Counted from the first letter of the stretch, positions 48,453-57,831 are shown. The stretch: 64,000 bases of DNA from Reichenbachiella ulvae (GCF_025833875.1 NZ_JAOYOD010000001.1:62001-126000); one strand, 5' to 3'. Program-made: numbers and translations. Notes: generated by a model from the sequence alone, not told the origin.

Positions 48453-49136
48453 TATAAAGAATACGATCGCCTACTTGTGGCGGTAGATTGCATCATTTTC
48501 GGATTCCATGGCGACAAATTAAAGCTGTTGCTCATCAAAAGGGATTTTGAACCTGAAAAGGGGAAGTGGTCTCTAATGGGTGGTTTTGCAAAGAGAGAAG
48601 AAAGTCTAGATGATGCTGCTAATCGTATTTTGACTAGTTTGACAGGACTGAAGGATGTCTTTCTCGAGCAACTGTATTGCTTCAACTCGGTAGATCGTGA
48701 CCCAGTAGAACGTACGATCAGTGTCACCTATTATTCACTCATCAATATCGAAGACCATGATGAGGAATTGATTAAGCAGAATGATGCTTCATGGTTCGAT
48801 TTGGGAGATACTCCAAATTTGATTTTCGATCACAACGAAATGGTCGAACGTGCTCATCAAAGACTAAAATATAAAGCCGAACATTACCCAGTAGGATTCG
48901 AGCTTTTGCCTCCGAAGTTTACCATGCCCGAATTGCAATCCCTCTACGAAGCTATCTTCGAAACGGAAATGGACAAGCGTAATTTCATCAAAAGAATTGG
49001 GTCTCTTGATATCCTTGTGAAACTCGATGAGAAGAAAAGAACCAGCGGAAAAAAAGGAGCCTTCCTTTATCAATTCGATCCAGAGAAGTACCAGCAACAG
49101 CTAAAAACAGGTAACAAATTTCAAGTGAAACCCTAG
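48444..49136 (+). CDS. araR: AraR-type Nudix-fold transcriptional regulator
   Basis: A 230-residue NrtR/AraR-type regulator, an N-terminal Nudix fold (about 10-135) joined to a C-terminal winged HTH (about 150-225). The Nudix box is degenerate: GGFAKREESLDDAANRIL keeps the GG and first Glu but lacks the REUxEE catalytic core, as expected for a sensor rather than a hydrolase. In Bacteroides a protein of this type (AraR) represses arabinose genes and responds to arabinose. Its position between the GH43 genes and araBDA, and the five shared operators in this window, support the same role. The ATG at 48444 is preferred to an upstream in-frame TTG. Confidence 0.88.
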   Translation: MTLYKEYDRLLVAVDCIIFGFHGDKLKLLLIKRDFEPEKGKWSLMGGFAKREESLDDAANRILTSLTGLKDVFLEQLYCFNSVDRDPVERTISVTYYSLINIEDHDEELIKQNDASWFDLGDTPNLIFDHNEMVERAHQRLKYKAEHYPVGFELLPPKFTMPELQSLYEAIFETEMDKRNFIKRIGSLDILVKLDEKKRTSGKKGAFLYQFDPEKYQQQLKTGNKFQVKP

Positions 49137-49371
49137 AGTTCCAGCGTTAACGTCATTTTGAATCAAAAGATTAGAATTCTTTCTGGGTCTGAAAGGATAA
49201 GAGGGAATCAGGTGAAATAAAGGATCTTAAACGCTAGATCGGTTAGGGCTATGAACGCGAGGTTCATGAAAGTAAATCGGTCATTTAACGAAAGAGGCTT
49301 AGATCTGAATAGTCAGTTTAGGAGCTCTACATTTAATCGTCCTAATTCATATTTCACCTGACTCTTACCTG

Positions 49372-49587
49372 CTATTTTTGATGGCGTTTGGTTGATTTGG
49401 GATAGTTGTGTGCGTTACGCTGAATTTTTCTTGATTGATGACCTTTTTTCTTATCCAATCTTTTGGCGTGTGCCACATCCATCCATTCTGTTTGGTATTT
49501 TCTGGAAGCGCATGAACTCAATAGACTCATGGCGAATAGGAACAGAATACCTATCGTAATGCTTATTCTTTTTCTCGATGATTTCAT
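49372..49587 (-). CDS. Small basic lipoprotein, 71 aa
   Basis: A short minus-strand gene: MKSSRKRISITIGILFLFAMSLLSSC is a good lipoprotein signal (lipobox LSSC, Cys26), followed by 45 residues dominated by Lys, Arg, Gln and His (RLDKKKGHQSRKIQRNAH). No family is known. The strong signal peptide argues against chance, but there is no neighbour in the same direction and no terminator, so it remains tentative. Confidence 0.55.
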   Translation of the reverse strand: MKSSRKRISITIGILFLFAMSLLSSCASRKYQTEWMDVAHAKRLDKKKGHQSRKIQRNAHNYPKSTKRHQK

Positions 49588-49806
49588 AGCAGTAGTGGTT
49601 GAATATTATTTATCTAATATATTGTTGAACAAAATTAATGGTAATATTTCAATAAAAAATTGTATTAAAGAGGAAATGTTTGAAAATTAGGGGAATTACC
49701 TAGGTGGATAAGAGTTACTCTTAACTTCAGCAAAGGGGGTATTCTATTGCTTATATCAGAAGATTTCTCATTTTTATAGGATTCTGATAATTCCATGAAA
49801 ATTATT
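49588..49806. other. AT-rich spacer upstream of araB
   Basis: No gene is seen. It is a strongly AT-rich stretch that precedes the araB control region and presumably carries the minus-strand promoter of the small lipoprotein. Confidence 0.4.
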
Positions 49807-49871
49807 AAGTGTAAAATTGACACTTTATAGAAAAGTTGTATATTTGTATTGTAAGTGTGAAATGTACACGA
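49807..49871 (+). promoter_or_regulatory. araB promoter with two AraR-type operators
   Basis: Operator 1 is AAGTGTAAAATTGACACTT (49807-49825) and operator 2 is AAGTGTGAAATGTACACGA (49853-49871), 46 bases apart centre to centre. Between them lies a perfect -7 element TATATTTG (49839-49846), with a -33 TTG at 49817-49819 inside operator 1 (19-base spacer). Operator 1 thus covers the -33 element and operator 2 the start-site region, the layout of a strongly repressed promoter. The leader to ATG 49895 is about 43 bases. Confidence 0.8.
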
Positions 49872-49894
49872 ATTGAAAACAGAGAATTAAGGTT

Positions 49895-51547
49895 ATGAAA
49901 GAGGCAAAATATACCATTGGTCTGGACTTTGGGTCTGACAGTGTAAGAGCGCTGGTAGTCAATGTAGAGACGGGAGAAGAAATGGCAACTGCTGTTTGCA
50001 ACTACCCGAGATGGATGAAGGGAGAATTTTGTATCCCTCATGATAATCAATTTAGACAGCACCCGCTGGATTATATCGAAGCTATGACAGATGTAGTGAC
50101 ACGTTCGCTTGCTGAGGCTGGAGATGATATTAGAAAAAATGTAATTGGTATTGGAGTAGACACGACAGGCTCGACACCTGTGCCTGTGGATGCGGATGGT
50201 ACGCCTTTGGCGCTTAAGCCTGAATTTGCTGAGAACCCAAATGCGATGTTTCATTTGTGGAAAGATCACACATCTGTGAAAGAGGCTGCAGAGATCAATG
50301 CTATCAATGCTGATTCGGACGAAGATTATTTGAAATATGTAGGAGGTATTTATTCTTCTGAGTGGTTCTGGGCCAAAATCGCACATACCAACAGACAAGA
50401 TGCCTCAATCAGAGATGCGGCCTATACATGGGTAGAGCACTGTGACTGGATTCCGTTCCTGTTGACAGGTGGTAACAAGGCGGAAGATGTCAAAAGAGGG
50501 GTTTGTGCAGTAGGTCACAAAGCGCTTTGGCACAAAGACTACAATGGAGTACCCCCTAAATCATTCCTGACAAAAATCGATTCTAGTTTTGCTGATTTCA
50601 AGACCGAACTATTGGAAGAGACAGCTACGGCTGATCAATCTGTAGGGACGCTATCTGAAGAGTGGGCTGCTAAGCTAGGTTTGGACCAATCCGTATGCGT
50701 GGCTGTAGGTGCATTTGACTGTCACATGGGTGCAGTAGGAGGAGAGATCGAGCCGGGTTATATGAGTAAGGTGATCGGTACCTCTACTTGTGATATCATG
50801 GTAGCGCCATTGGAAGAAAAGGAGCACCTGGTGAAAGGTATTTGTGGACAGGTCAATGGATCTGTGATCCCAGGTATGCTAGGTCTGGAAGCAGGACAAT
50901 CTGCTTTTGGTGATGTGTATGCGTGGTTCAAGCGTTTGCTACTGTGGCCAGTAGAGAACCTAAGCGACGAATTGAAAGAAAAATATGCAGAAGAGGTAGA
51001 TAGCAAAATCATCCCTGCACTGGCAGATGCTGCTGCGGCTATAGAGCCTACTGCAAAAGATAATGTATCCCTGGACTGGATGAACGGTAGACGTACGCCA
51101 GATGCCAATCAGGAATTGAAAGGTGTGTTAGCAGGAATCAATCTGGGAACTGACGCCCCTCGCATATTCAAGAGTTTGGTAGAAGCGACTTGCTTTGGAG
51201 CAAGAAGAATTGCGGAGCGATTCGAAGACGAAGGCGTAGCGATCAAAGGAGTAATTGCACTGGGTGGTGTGGCTAAGAAGTCGACCTTCGTGATGCAGAC
51301 GCTCTCTGACGTGCTGCAGATGCCAATCAAAGTAGGTAAGTCTGATCAGACTTGTGCATTAGGTGCTGCGATGTTTGCTGCTACAGCGGCTGGTAGATTC
51401 GAAAAAGTAGAAGATGCCATGAAGCAAATGGGAGGTGGTTTCGACAAGACCTATGAGCCTAACCCAGCGAGAGCAGAAGTTTACAATGCATTGTATAAGA
51501 AATACTGCGAACTAGGAGAAGCAGTAGAAAAAATAACGATGAAATGA
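49895..51547 (+). CDS. araB: Ribulokinase
   Basis: A 550-residue FGGY-family kinase that phosphorylates L-ribulose to L-ribulose-5-phosphate. The first ATPase lobe begins TIGLDFGSDSVRALVV (phosphate-1 loop); DTTGSTPVPV and PNAMFHLWKDHTS follow; the second lobe has GAFDCHMGAVG, IGTSTCDIMV and the adenosine loop IKGVIALGGVAKKS. The length and motifs match ribulokinase rather than xylulokinase or glycerol kinase. First gene of araB-araD-araA under the double AraR operator. It overlaps araD by four bases. Confidence 0.96.
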   Translation: MKEAKYTIGLDFGSDSVRALVVNVETGEEMATAVCNYPRWMKGEFCIPHDNQFRQHPLDYIEAMTDVVTRSLAEAGDDIRKNVIGIGVDTTGSTPVPVDADGTPLALKPEFAENPNAMFHLWKDHTSVKEAAEINAINADSDEDYLKYVGGIYSSEWFWAKIAHTNRQDASIRDAAYTWVEHCDWIPFLLTGGNKAEDVKRGVCAVGHKALWHKDYNGVPPKSFLTKIDSSFADFKTELLEETATADQSVGTLSEEWAAKLGLDQSVCVAVGAFDCHMGAVGGEIEPGYMSKVIGTSTCDIMVAPLEEKEHLVKGICGQVNGSVIPGMLGLEAGQSAFGDVYAWFKRLLLWPVENLSDELKEKYAEEVDSKIIPALADAAAAIEPTAKDNVSLDWMNGRRTPDANQELKGVLAGINLGTDAPRIFKSLVEATCFGARRIAERFEDEGVAIKGVIALGGVAKKSTFVMQTLSDVLQMPIKVGKSDQTCALGAAMFAATAAGRFEKVEDAMKQMGGGFDKTYEPNPARAEVYNALYKKYCELGEAVEKITMK

Positions 51548-52245
51548 GCCAATATCAAAAGATAAAGGAAGAAGCCTACGAGGCAAATATGCAGTTGCCT
51601 AAGCTAGGCTTGGTACTGTTTACTTTCGGTAATGCCAGTGCGGTGGATCGTGAAAAGAAAGTGTTTGCGATCAAGCCAAGTGGTGTTCCTTATGAGGATT
51701 TGAAGCCGGAAGATATGGTGATTGTTGATTTCGACAACAACATAGTGGAAGGAAATATGAGACCTTCGTCTGATACTAAAACTCATGCTGTGCTTTACAA
51801 GCATTGGGAAAATATCGGAGGTATCGTGCATACGCACTCGACACATGCGACTGCCTGGGCACAGACGCAGTTGGATATTCCGATCTACGGTACAACACAC
51901 GCAGATCACCTGGCTTTTGATATCCCATGTGCGCCTGTGATGTCGGATGAGATGATCGAAGGAGACTATGAGTATGAAACAGGTTTTCAGATCATGGATT
52001 GCTTCAAAGACAAAAACATCACCCCTGAGGAAGTACCAATGGTAATCGTGGCGAACCATGCTCCTTTCACTTGGGGCAAGGACGTGAAGAAAGCGGTATA
52101 CCACAGTGCAGTGCTCGAAGAAGTAGCTAAGATGGCATGGATCACTAAGACAATCCATCCAGAAGCGCCAAGGTTGAAGGAATCCTTGAAGCAAAAGCAC
52201 TACGAGCGCAAGCACGGCAAAGGCGCCTACTACGGCCAATCATGA
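51544..52245 (+). CDS. araD: L-ribulose-5-phosphate 4-epimerase
   Basis: A 233-residue class II aldolase-fold enzyme converting L-ribulose-5-phosphate to D-xylulose-5-phosphate, which enters the pentose phosphate pathway. Zinc ligands are His96 and His98 (GGIVHTHSTH) and His172 (VANHAPFTWG); SSDTKTH supplies an active-site Asp, and KPSGVPYEDL is the phosphate-binding part. The size is typical. ATGA overlap with araB, 36 bases to araA. Confidence 0.96.
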   Translation: MSQYQKIKEEAYEANMQLPKLGLVLFTFGNASAVDREKKVFAIKPSGVPYEDLKPEDMVIVDFDNNIVEGNMRPSSDTKTHAVLYKHWENIGGIVHTHSTHATAWAQTQLDIPIYGTTHADHLAFDIPCAPVMSDEMIEGDYEYETGFQIMDCFKDKNITPEEVPMVIVANHAPFTWGKDVKKAVYHSAVLEEVAKMAWITKTIHPEAPRLKESLKQKHYERKHGKGAYYGQS

Positions 52246-52281
52246 TTTGAAAACAGAATTGAAAGATTAAACAGATAAGAG

Positions 52282-53778
52282 ATGATATCAATAGAAAAAA
52301 ATAAAGTTTGGTTCGTAACGGGTAGTCAACACCTTTACGGTCCAGAGACCTTGAAGCAAGTAGCTCAACACTCTGAGGAGATCGCAAAATCGCTGAATGC
52401 CCATGCCAAAATACCCGTACAAATCGAGTACAAAGGCGTAGTAACTACTCCTGAAGAAATCAAAAAAGTTTGTTTGGAATCTAACAACGCGGATGACTGT
52501 GTTGGTTTGATCTTCTGGATGCACACTTTCTCTCCGGCGAAAATGTGGATTGGTGGATTGAAAGTTTTGAACAAGCCATTCCTGCACCTTCATACACAAT
52601 TCAATGCAGAGATTCCATGGTCGACGATCGACATGGATTTTATGAACCTAAACCAGTCTGCTCATGGCGACCGTGAGTTTGGGTTCATTTGTTCTCGTTT
52701 GGGTATCCAGCGCAAAGTAGTCGTTGGACACTGGAAAGACGAGCGCGTGGTAGAGCAGATCAACGTTTGGACACGAGTGGCTAGCGCTCATCAGGATGCA
52801 CAGACTGGTAAAGTGGCTCGTATCGGCGACAACATGCGTCAGGTAGCAGTAACTGAAGGCGACAAGGTAGAAGCACAAATCAAATTTGGCTATGAAGTAC
52901 ATGGCTATGGAGTAGGTGACTTGGTGGAGCACATCAACTCTGCTACTGAAGATCAAGTGAAAGCTTTGATCCAGGAGTATGAGGAGACTTACATCATGCA
53001 AGATGTATTGAAAGCTGGAGGAGCTAAGAGAGCGTCTTTGGAGGATTCTGCTAAGATCGAGATCGGTCTGAGAAGCTTCTTCAAAGAAGGTGGTTTCACT
53101 GCCTTTACAGATACTTTCGAAAACCTACACGGCATGAAGCAATTGCCAGGCATCCCAGCACAGCGTTTGATGGCTGATGGCTATGGTTTCGCTGGAGAGG
53201 GTGACTGGAAAACAGCTGCTTTGACTCGTACGATGAAAGTAATGGCTGCTGGTATGGAAGGTGGTAACTCTTTCATGGAGGATTATACTTACCACTTCAC
53301 TCCAGAGAAGGATTTGGTATTGGGATCGCACATGTTGGAGATCTGTCCATCTATCTCTGCTGAGAAAGTGAAGTGTGAAATTCACCCACTAGGAATTGGC
53401 GGAAAAGAAGATCCAGTTCGTTTGGTATTCAATGCTGCTGGTGGAAAAGCGCTTAACGCTTCTGTAGTGGACATGGGTGGTCGTATGAGACTAATCGTGA
53501 ACAATGTGGAAGGCATCGAGCCAACTCAGGAGCTTCCTCACTTGCCAACTGCACGTGTACTATGGGATGCGAAACCAAACCTGGAGATCGCGGCTCAAGC
53601 ATGGATCCTGGCTGGTGGAGCACACCACACAGTATATAGTCAAAACCTGGGTAACGAATACCTGGAAGACTATGCAGACATGGTAGATCTAGAGATAGTA
53701 ACAATTGATGAGGATACAAACATCAGAGATTTTAAAGATACGTTGAAGCACAACGATGTGTACAGACAAGGAAAGTAG
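52282..53778 (+). CDS. araA: L-arabinose isomerase
   Basis: A 498-residue isomerase converting L-arabinose to L-ribulose. Metal and catalytic residues fall at almost the same positions as in the E. coli enzyme: Glu306 (FAGEGDWKT), Glu333 (FMEDYTYHF), His350 ([10 protein letters not shown]) and His449 (GGAHHTVYS). The N-terminus [15 protein letters not shown] is the family signature. Last gene of araBDA; a terminator follows 27 bases after the stop. Its first step feeds AraB and then AraD. Confidence 0.97.
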   Translation: MISIEKNKVWFVTGSQHLYGPETLKQVAQHSEEIAKSLNAHAKIPVQIEYKGVVTTPEEIKKVCLESNNADDCVGLIFWMHTFSPAKMWIGGLKVLNKPFLHLHTQFNAEIPWSTIDMDFMNLNQSAHGDREFGFICSRLGIQRKVVVGHWKDERVVEQINVWTRVASAHQDAQTGKVARIGDNMRQVAVTEGDKVEAQIKFGYEVHGYGVGDLVEHINSATEDQVKALIQEYEETYIMQDVLKAGGAKRASLEDSAKIEIGLRSFFKEGGFTAFTDTFENLHGMKQLPGIPAQRLMADGYGFAGEGDWKTAALTRTMKVMAAGMEGGNSFMEDYTYHFTPEKDLVLGSHMLEICPSISAEKVKCEIHPLGIGGKEDPVRLVFNAAGGKALNASVVDMGGRMRLIVNNVEGIEPTQELPHLPTARVLWDAKPNLEIAAQAWILAGGAHHTVYSQNLGNEYLEDYADMVDLEIVTIDEDTNIRDFKDTLKHNDVYRQGK

Positions 53779-53804
53779 AGTTTAGTAATTAGTAATTCAT
53801 AATC

Positions 53805-53834
53805 AAAAAGGCGCTCCCAGGAGTGCCTTTTTTG
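53805..53834 (+). terminator. Terminator of araBDA
   Basis: Hairpin with arms AAAAAGGCGCTCC and GGAGTGCCTTTTT (one mismatch), ending in a T run. Confidence 0.88.
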
Positions 53835-53884
53835 TTTTGTGCTTATCCTATATTGAACCGGCAAGGTTTCAGCCTCTACGGAGA

Positions 53885-54020
53885 CTATGTAGTTATAACT
53901 ACAGATACTGTGTAGTTAGTACTGCAGATACCTTGCCCTTAGTACTGCAGACATTGTGCCCTTAGTACTACACAGATCGTGTCCTTATAGCTGCACGAAG
54001 CGTGTAGCATAGTTGTGCGG
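53885..54020. repeat. Degenerate ~24-bp tandem repeats
   Basis: About five or six direct units of the form TGTGCCCTTAGTACTGCAGA with variants (for example TGTGTAGTTAGTACTGCAGA and TTGCCCTTAGTACTGCAGAC), each carrying a small palindrome (GTAGTTATAACTAC at the first). No gene spans them. They lie between the araBDA terminator and the mutarotase unit. No function can be read from sequence. Confidence 0.65.
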
Positions 54021-54239
54021 TCAACATGACAGTAATGAAAGCTAGTCAGTCCTGTCAACTCTAATAGAGGGAGATAGTGGGGGCAGAGGTTGTCGAATGA
54101 GATTGTCACGTCGCTCGTGCCTCGCTCGTCACAATGACGCTGTTTAAATGGACGTCACTTCGAGACCTAACATTTGGTGCCCAACCGCATGCCATAGGCA
54201 TCCTCCATAGGAGCCAATATTTAATGACTTAAAAAAAAG

Positions 54240-54366
54240 TGTCATCTCGACAGGAGGGAGAGATCTAAAGCGATCCTCAGAACCTCAAATAAAGGTCTTA
54301 TATGGAGTTACTGTGTACTATTGAATTTGTATTCATCGCTTAGATTCCTCCTGCGTCGGAATGACA
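54240..54366. repeat. Palindromic MITE-like element
   Basis: Imperfect terminal inverted repeats of about 33 bases, starting TGTCATCTCGACAGGAGGGA and ending with the complement CCTGCGTCGGAATGACA, flank a core of about 60 bases. It is preceded (54099-54150) by related TTGTCACGTCGCTCG / CGCTCGTCACAATGACG palindromic text. This is a common type of intergenic repeat in Bacteroidota; no transposase is present here. Confidence 0.6.
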
Positions 54367-54450
54367 AAACGATTGTTGGTTGAATACAGGCAGAGGGGAT
54401 TGATAAAACCTAAGGAGCACTATCAATTGGGCTTATAAAAATGTATAAGC

Positions 54451-54484
54451 AAAAAAGGCATTCGAACCATCGAATGCCTTTTTT
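54451..54484. terminator. Bidirectional terminator 3' of mutarotase gene
   Basis: Perfect stem AAAAAAGGCATTCGA / TCGAATGCCTTTTTT with an ACCA loop, with A and T runs on opposite sides so it works on both strands. It lies 23 bases after the mutarotase stop on the minus strand. Confidence 0.93.
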
Positions 54485-54506
54485 AGCTGTAAGCGAGTAG
54501 TAGAGT

Positions 54507-55667
54507 TTACTTGGTCGTAAACTCGTATACGCTTTTGGTATAATATTCTTGACCTGGTTCCAAAACTGTGCTTGGGAACTCAGGTTGATTAGGAGAATCT
54601 GGGTAATGCTGAGTCTCCAGGCAAAGCCCAGTTCTGAATTGGTAGTTGATACCGCCTTTTCCAGTTAGCTTTCCGTCCAGGAAGTTGCCACTGTAAAACT
54701 GAATGGCTGGCTCCATGGTGTAGATATTCATCAAACGTCCTGAACTAGGATCGTATAGGCTACCACCGAATTTCAAACTATCAGAAGAATCGGTGTATAC
54801 CCAGCAGTGGTCATATCCTTTTCCAAATGCCAATTGCTCATTTTCTTCTCCGATGCGTGCACCTATTAAAGTAGCTGAGGTGAAGTCAAATGGAGTGCCT
54901 TCTACCGCTGTTTGAGCCGTCGGGATCAAAGTATTATCGATTGACAAGAAAGTGTTGGCCGGTAGTTCTAATTCGTGATCCAAGATCGTCTGACTTGGAT
55001 CTCCAGTCAGGTTGAAGTAAGCGTGGTTCGTTAGATTCACTACAGTTTTCTTATCTGTAGTCGCCTTGTATTCGAAAGTCAGCTCATTGTCATTGTTCAA
55101 TGCATAAGTCACCTCTGCAGTCAAGTTACCTGGGTAGCCTTCCTCACCGTCAGGGCTCACTCTGCTGAATACTACGCCTGCACTGGTTTCGTTTTTGAAG
55201 CTACTGGCATCCCATAGGACCTTGTCAAAACCTTTAACTCCTCCATGTAGGTGGTTTTTGCCATCGTTGGCTTGCAATTGGTACTCTTCACCATCCAGTG
55301 AGAATTTGGCATCAGCAATACGATTGCCATAGCGACCGATCAATGCACCGAAGTAAGGGCTTGATTTCAAATAACCACTAAGTGAATCGTAACCTAATAC
55401 GATATCGCCCATGTTGCCATCTTTGTCAGGAGCTATGAGAGAAGTAATGATTCCACCATAGTTGGTCACCTTTACGATCACACCATTGTCATTTTTCATA
55501 GTGAAAAGAGAGACGGCACTGCCATCAGGCATTTGACCAAAATCAGAGGAAGATACCGTAAGGCCGCTTTCTACTGGCGCTTCGACTGTCTTTTCTTCTT
55601 GTTTCTTAGGGGTAGAGCAGCTCCAGATTATCAAGGAGGTAGCTGCGAGTAATATTGTCTTTTTCAT
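54507..55667 (-). CDS. Aldose 1-epimerase (mutarotase) lipoprotein
   Basis: A 386-residue galactose mutarotase-type protein that interconverts alpha and beta anomers of aldoses. The lipoprotein signal ends at Cys17 (SLIIWSC), so it works outside the cytoplasm. Catalytic base Glu351 (FRTGLCLETQHYPD) and acid His215 (NLTNHAYFNL) are present, as are the sugar-binding NRIADAKF and GKNHLHGG motifs. It lies downstream of the sugar symporter gene on the same strand, separated by a hairpin, and probably converts the anomer released by the arabinosidases to the one transported. Arabinose specificity is inferred from the locus. Confidence 0.9.
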   Translation of the reverse strand: MKKTILLAATSLIIWSCSTPKKQEEKTVEAPVESGLTVSSSDFGQMPDGSAVSLFTMKNDNGVIVKVTNYGGIITSLIAPDKDGNMGDIVLGYDSLSGYLKSSPYFGALIGRYGNRIADAKFSLDGEEYQLQANDGKNHLHGGVKGFDKVLWDASSFKNETSAGVVFSRVSPDGEEGYPGNLTAEVTYALNNDNELTFEYKATTDKKTVVNLTNHAYFNLTGDPSQTILDHELELPANTFLSIDNTLIPTAQTAVEGTPFDFTSATLIGARIGEENEQLAFGKGYDHCWVYTDSSDSLKFGGSLYDPSSGRLMNIYTMEPAIQFYSGNFLDGKLTGKGGINYQFRTGLCLETQHYPDSPNQPEFPSTVLEPGQEYYTKSVYEFTTK

Positions 55668-55708
55668 AATTTGTCTTTGGAATTAATTTCTTGAGAGCTG
55701 AAAATAAA

Positions 55709-55739
55709 AAAGCCCGAGCAGAATAGTCTGTCGGGCTTT
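55709..55739 (-). terminator. Terminator/attenuator between symporter and mutarotase genes
   Basis: On the minus strand, AAAGCCCGACAG / CTGCTCGGGCTTT (one bulge) with an ACTATT loop is followed by a T-rich stretch. It would end most symporter transcripts, leaving the mutarotase to readthrough or its own promoter. Confidence 0.82.
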
Positions 55740-55746
55740 AATGTTT

Positions 55747-57615
55747 TTACCAGAACACACCGTAGAGCATTGCTACGATAGCAATGATGCCGATGGCTCC
55801 TACGTTGAATCCTACGTTCGTATTGAACAATGTTTTTGGATCTTCAAGCTTCAGTGCTTTTGGATCTTCGATATCAATTTTGAAGTTGGTATAGAAGATC
55901 ACACCGATCATGCCTAGTAACATTCCCATCATCAGGATAGATTCCATACCCAAATGGCTTAAACTATTGCTAAACAATGCGCCAACTACAATACAGATCG
56001 CACCTAATCCCATGAGGATATAAGAACTCTTGATAGAAAGCTTTTCTACATCTGGATCAGCTGCTGGAGACTTGATTTTAATGCCTTTGTCCATGAAGCT
56101 GATTACTGAAGCCAGTGTACACAGAATCATGAATACATAGCCCATTCGCATGATGAATGGTATCTCAGGCATAGTCAGTTTGATAACGATACCAATTGGA
56201 ATAGTCACGATAGTAGTCCAAAGTGCTGCTTTAGAAGTCATTTGCTTCCAGAACAGACCCATAGCAAATACTACTACTACACCTGGGTAAATGAATCCTG
56301 TGTACTCCTGAATGTACTGGAATACCTGATCCAGATTGCTCAACAACGGCGCAACAGATACCGCAATAACCAATGCCACTACTGCAGCCAAACGGCCTAC
56401 AAGTACCAATTTCTTATTAGAAGCATCATTGTCAAAAAATTCTTTGTAGATATCCATCGTGAAGATGGTAGAAGTACTGTTGATCATAGAAGCAAGCGAT
56501 GATACGATCGCAGCTGCTAGTGCGGCAAAGGCTAAACCTCTGATACCTGTTGGTACGAAGTTTTTCAACAACCAAGGGTAGGCTTCATCAGATTTGCCTA
56601 TTTCTCCAATCATTTCTACTGGTTTACCGATCAAGGCAGCCAGTTGCTCAGGTGTGTGCTCATTGACCAATACATAAGCTGTGATACCTGGGATAACCAC
56701 CAATAGTGGAACTAAAATCTTTAAATATCCTGCGAAGATCAAACCTCTTTTTGCTTCGTTGGTTGATTTGGCAGCCAAACCTTTCTGAATGATATACTGG
56801 TTGAAGCCCCAGTAGCCCAGGTTGGTCAACCACATCGCACCAAAGATCACAGCTACACCTGGTAGATCTTTGAAAGTGTCTTTGAATCCACCTGATCCAT
56901 CAGGAACCATAGAGGTGCCTTCTTCGATTACCATTCTGAAGTGGTCATTTGCTTTGGTATAGATCACACCAAAACCGTCGATAACAGATCCTGCTCCTAC
57001 TGCGTCCAATGCCAGGAAAGTAGTGAACAATCCACCAATTACTAGGAATACTACCTGAATCACATCAGTCCATGCTACAGAAGTCAAACCTCCATAAATT
57101 GAATAGATCCCTGAAAAGGCCAAAAGACCGATGATTCCATACAACAATGGAATTCCAATGATGTTTTCGAGTGCAAGAGCACCCAGGTAACTGACTGAAG
57201 TCAGGTTAACGAATACATAAACTAAAAGCCAGAAGATCGCGAAGAATGAACTCACTGATCTATTGAATCGCTGGTTGATGAACTGCGGCATGGTATAAAT
57301 CTTCTTCTCCAAAAAGATAGGGAGGAAGTATTTCGCTACCACGATGAGAGTTACTGCTGCAAGCCATTCGTATGCTGCAATCGCCAATCCAATCGCATAT
57401 CCAGAACCAGACATGGCGATGAAGTGTTCTGCAGAAATGTTAGCTGCAATAAGGGAGGCACCAACGGCCCACCAGGTAAGAGAATTACCCGCCAGAAAAT
57501 ACTCATTGGCAGTTTTGTCTTGCCCTTTTTTAGGTTTGGAAACCCATAATCCAATGCCCACGATTACCAGGCAGTAGATACCGAAGACTATGTAGTCTAA
57601 TGTCGAAAATCCCAT
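55747..57615 (-). CDS. Sodium/sugar symporter (SSS family), probable arabinose transporter
   Basis: A 622-residue inner-membrane symporter with about fourteen helices, of the SGLT-like branch. Markers are YIVFGIYCLVIVGIGLWVSKP, NEYFLAGNSLTWWAVGASLIAANISAEHFI, the SIYGGLTSVAWTDVIQVVFLV motif, GYWGFNQYIIQKGLAAKS and AAAIVSSLASMINSTSTIFTMDIYKEF (sodium-site helix). It would bring L-arabinose (or another released sugar) into the cell. An AraR-type operator lies about 118 bases upstream of its start, next to a -7 element TATATTTG, which ties it to the araBDA regulon. The substrate is inferred from that. Confidence 0.92.
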   Translation of the reverse strand: MGFSTLDYIVFGIYCLVIVGIGLWVSKPKKGQDKTANEYFLAGNSLTWWAVGASLIAANISAEHFIAMSGSGYAIGLAIAAYEWLAAVTLIVVAKYFLPIFLEKKIYTMPQFINQRFNRSVSSFFAIFWLLVYVFVNLTSVSYLGALALENIIGIPLLYGIIGLLAFSGIYSIYGGLTSVAWTDVIQVVFLVIGGLFTTFLALDAVGAGSVIDGFGVIYTKANDHFRMVIEEGTSMVPDGSGGFKDTFKDLPGVAVIFGAMWLTNLGYWGFNQYIIQKGLAAKSTNEAKRGLIFAGYLKILVPLLVVIPGITAYVLVNEHTPEQLAALIGKPVEMIGEIGKSDEAYPWLLKNFVPTGIRGLAFAALAAAIVSSLASMINSTSTIFTMDIYKEFFDNDASNKKLVLVGRLAAVVALVIAVSVAPLLSNLDQVFQYIQEYTGFIYPGVVVVFAMGLFWKQMTSKAALWTTIVTIPIGIVIKLTMPEIPFIMRMGYVFMILCTLASVISFMDKGIKIKSPAADPDVEKLSIKSSYILMGLGAICIVVGALFSNSLSHLGMESILMMGMLLGMIGVIFYTNFKIDIEDPKALKLEDPKTLFNTNVGFNVGAIGIIAIVAMLYGVFW

Positions 57616-57710
57616 TTTATTTGATTTAGTCTTTTATAATTAATTCAACTAGGTAGTGATACTCTTACTCATTCTCTTCACTTGGTCACGCGCAAAATAC
57701 CACTAAAACC

Positions 57711-57751
57711 CAAATATATATAAAAAGATATAAAGTGTAATATGTACACTT
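57711..57751 (-). promoter_or_regulatory. Symporter promoter with AraR-type operator
   Basis: The operator AAGTGTAATATGTACACTT (57733-57751) is the most symmetric copy in the window: arms AAGTGTA and TACACTT differ at no position. On the minus strand a perfect -7 element TATATTTG occupies 57718-57711, 14 bases downstream of the box, so the operator covers the -33 region just as operator 1 of araB does. Confidence 0.78.
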
Positions 57752-57831
57752 AATTAAATCGACGCTTTTTTTTCATGCCATGTTTTGTAGCAGGATTCAA
57801 CGGTTTGGGTCCTATTATTAGGTCTTAAGAA

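Noticed and set aside
49805..50398. Minus-strand 197-residue open frame over araB
   Set aside because: Antisense to the start of araB and its promoter; composition rich in Cys/His/Ile shows a shadow frame.
51604..52239. Minus-strand 211-residue open frame over araD
   Set aside because: Antisense to araD, which has complete catalytic motifs; no domain in the reverse frame.
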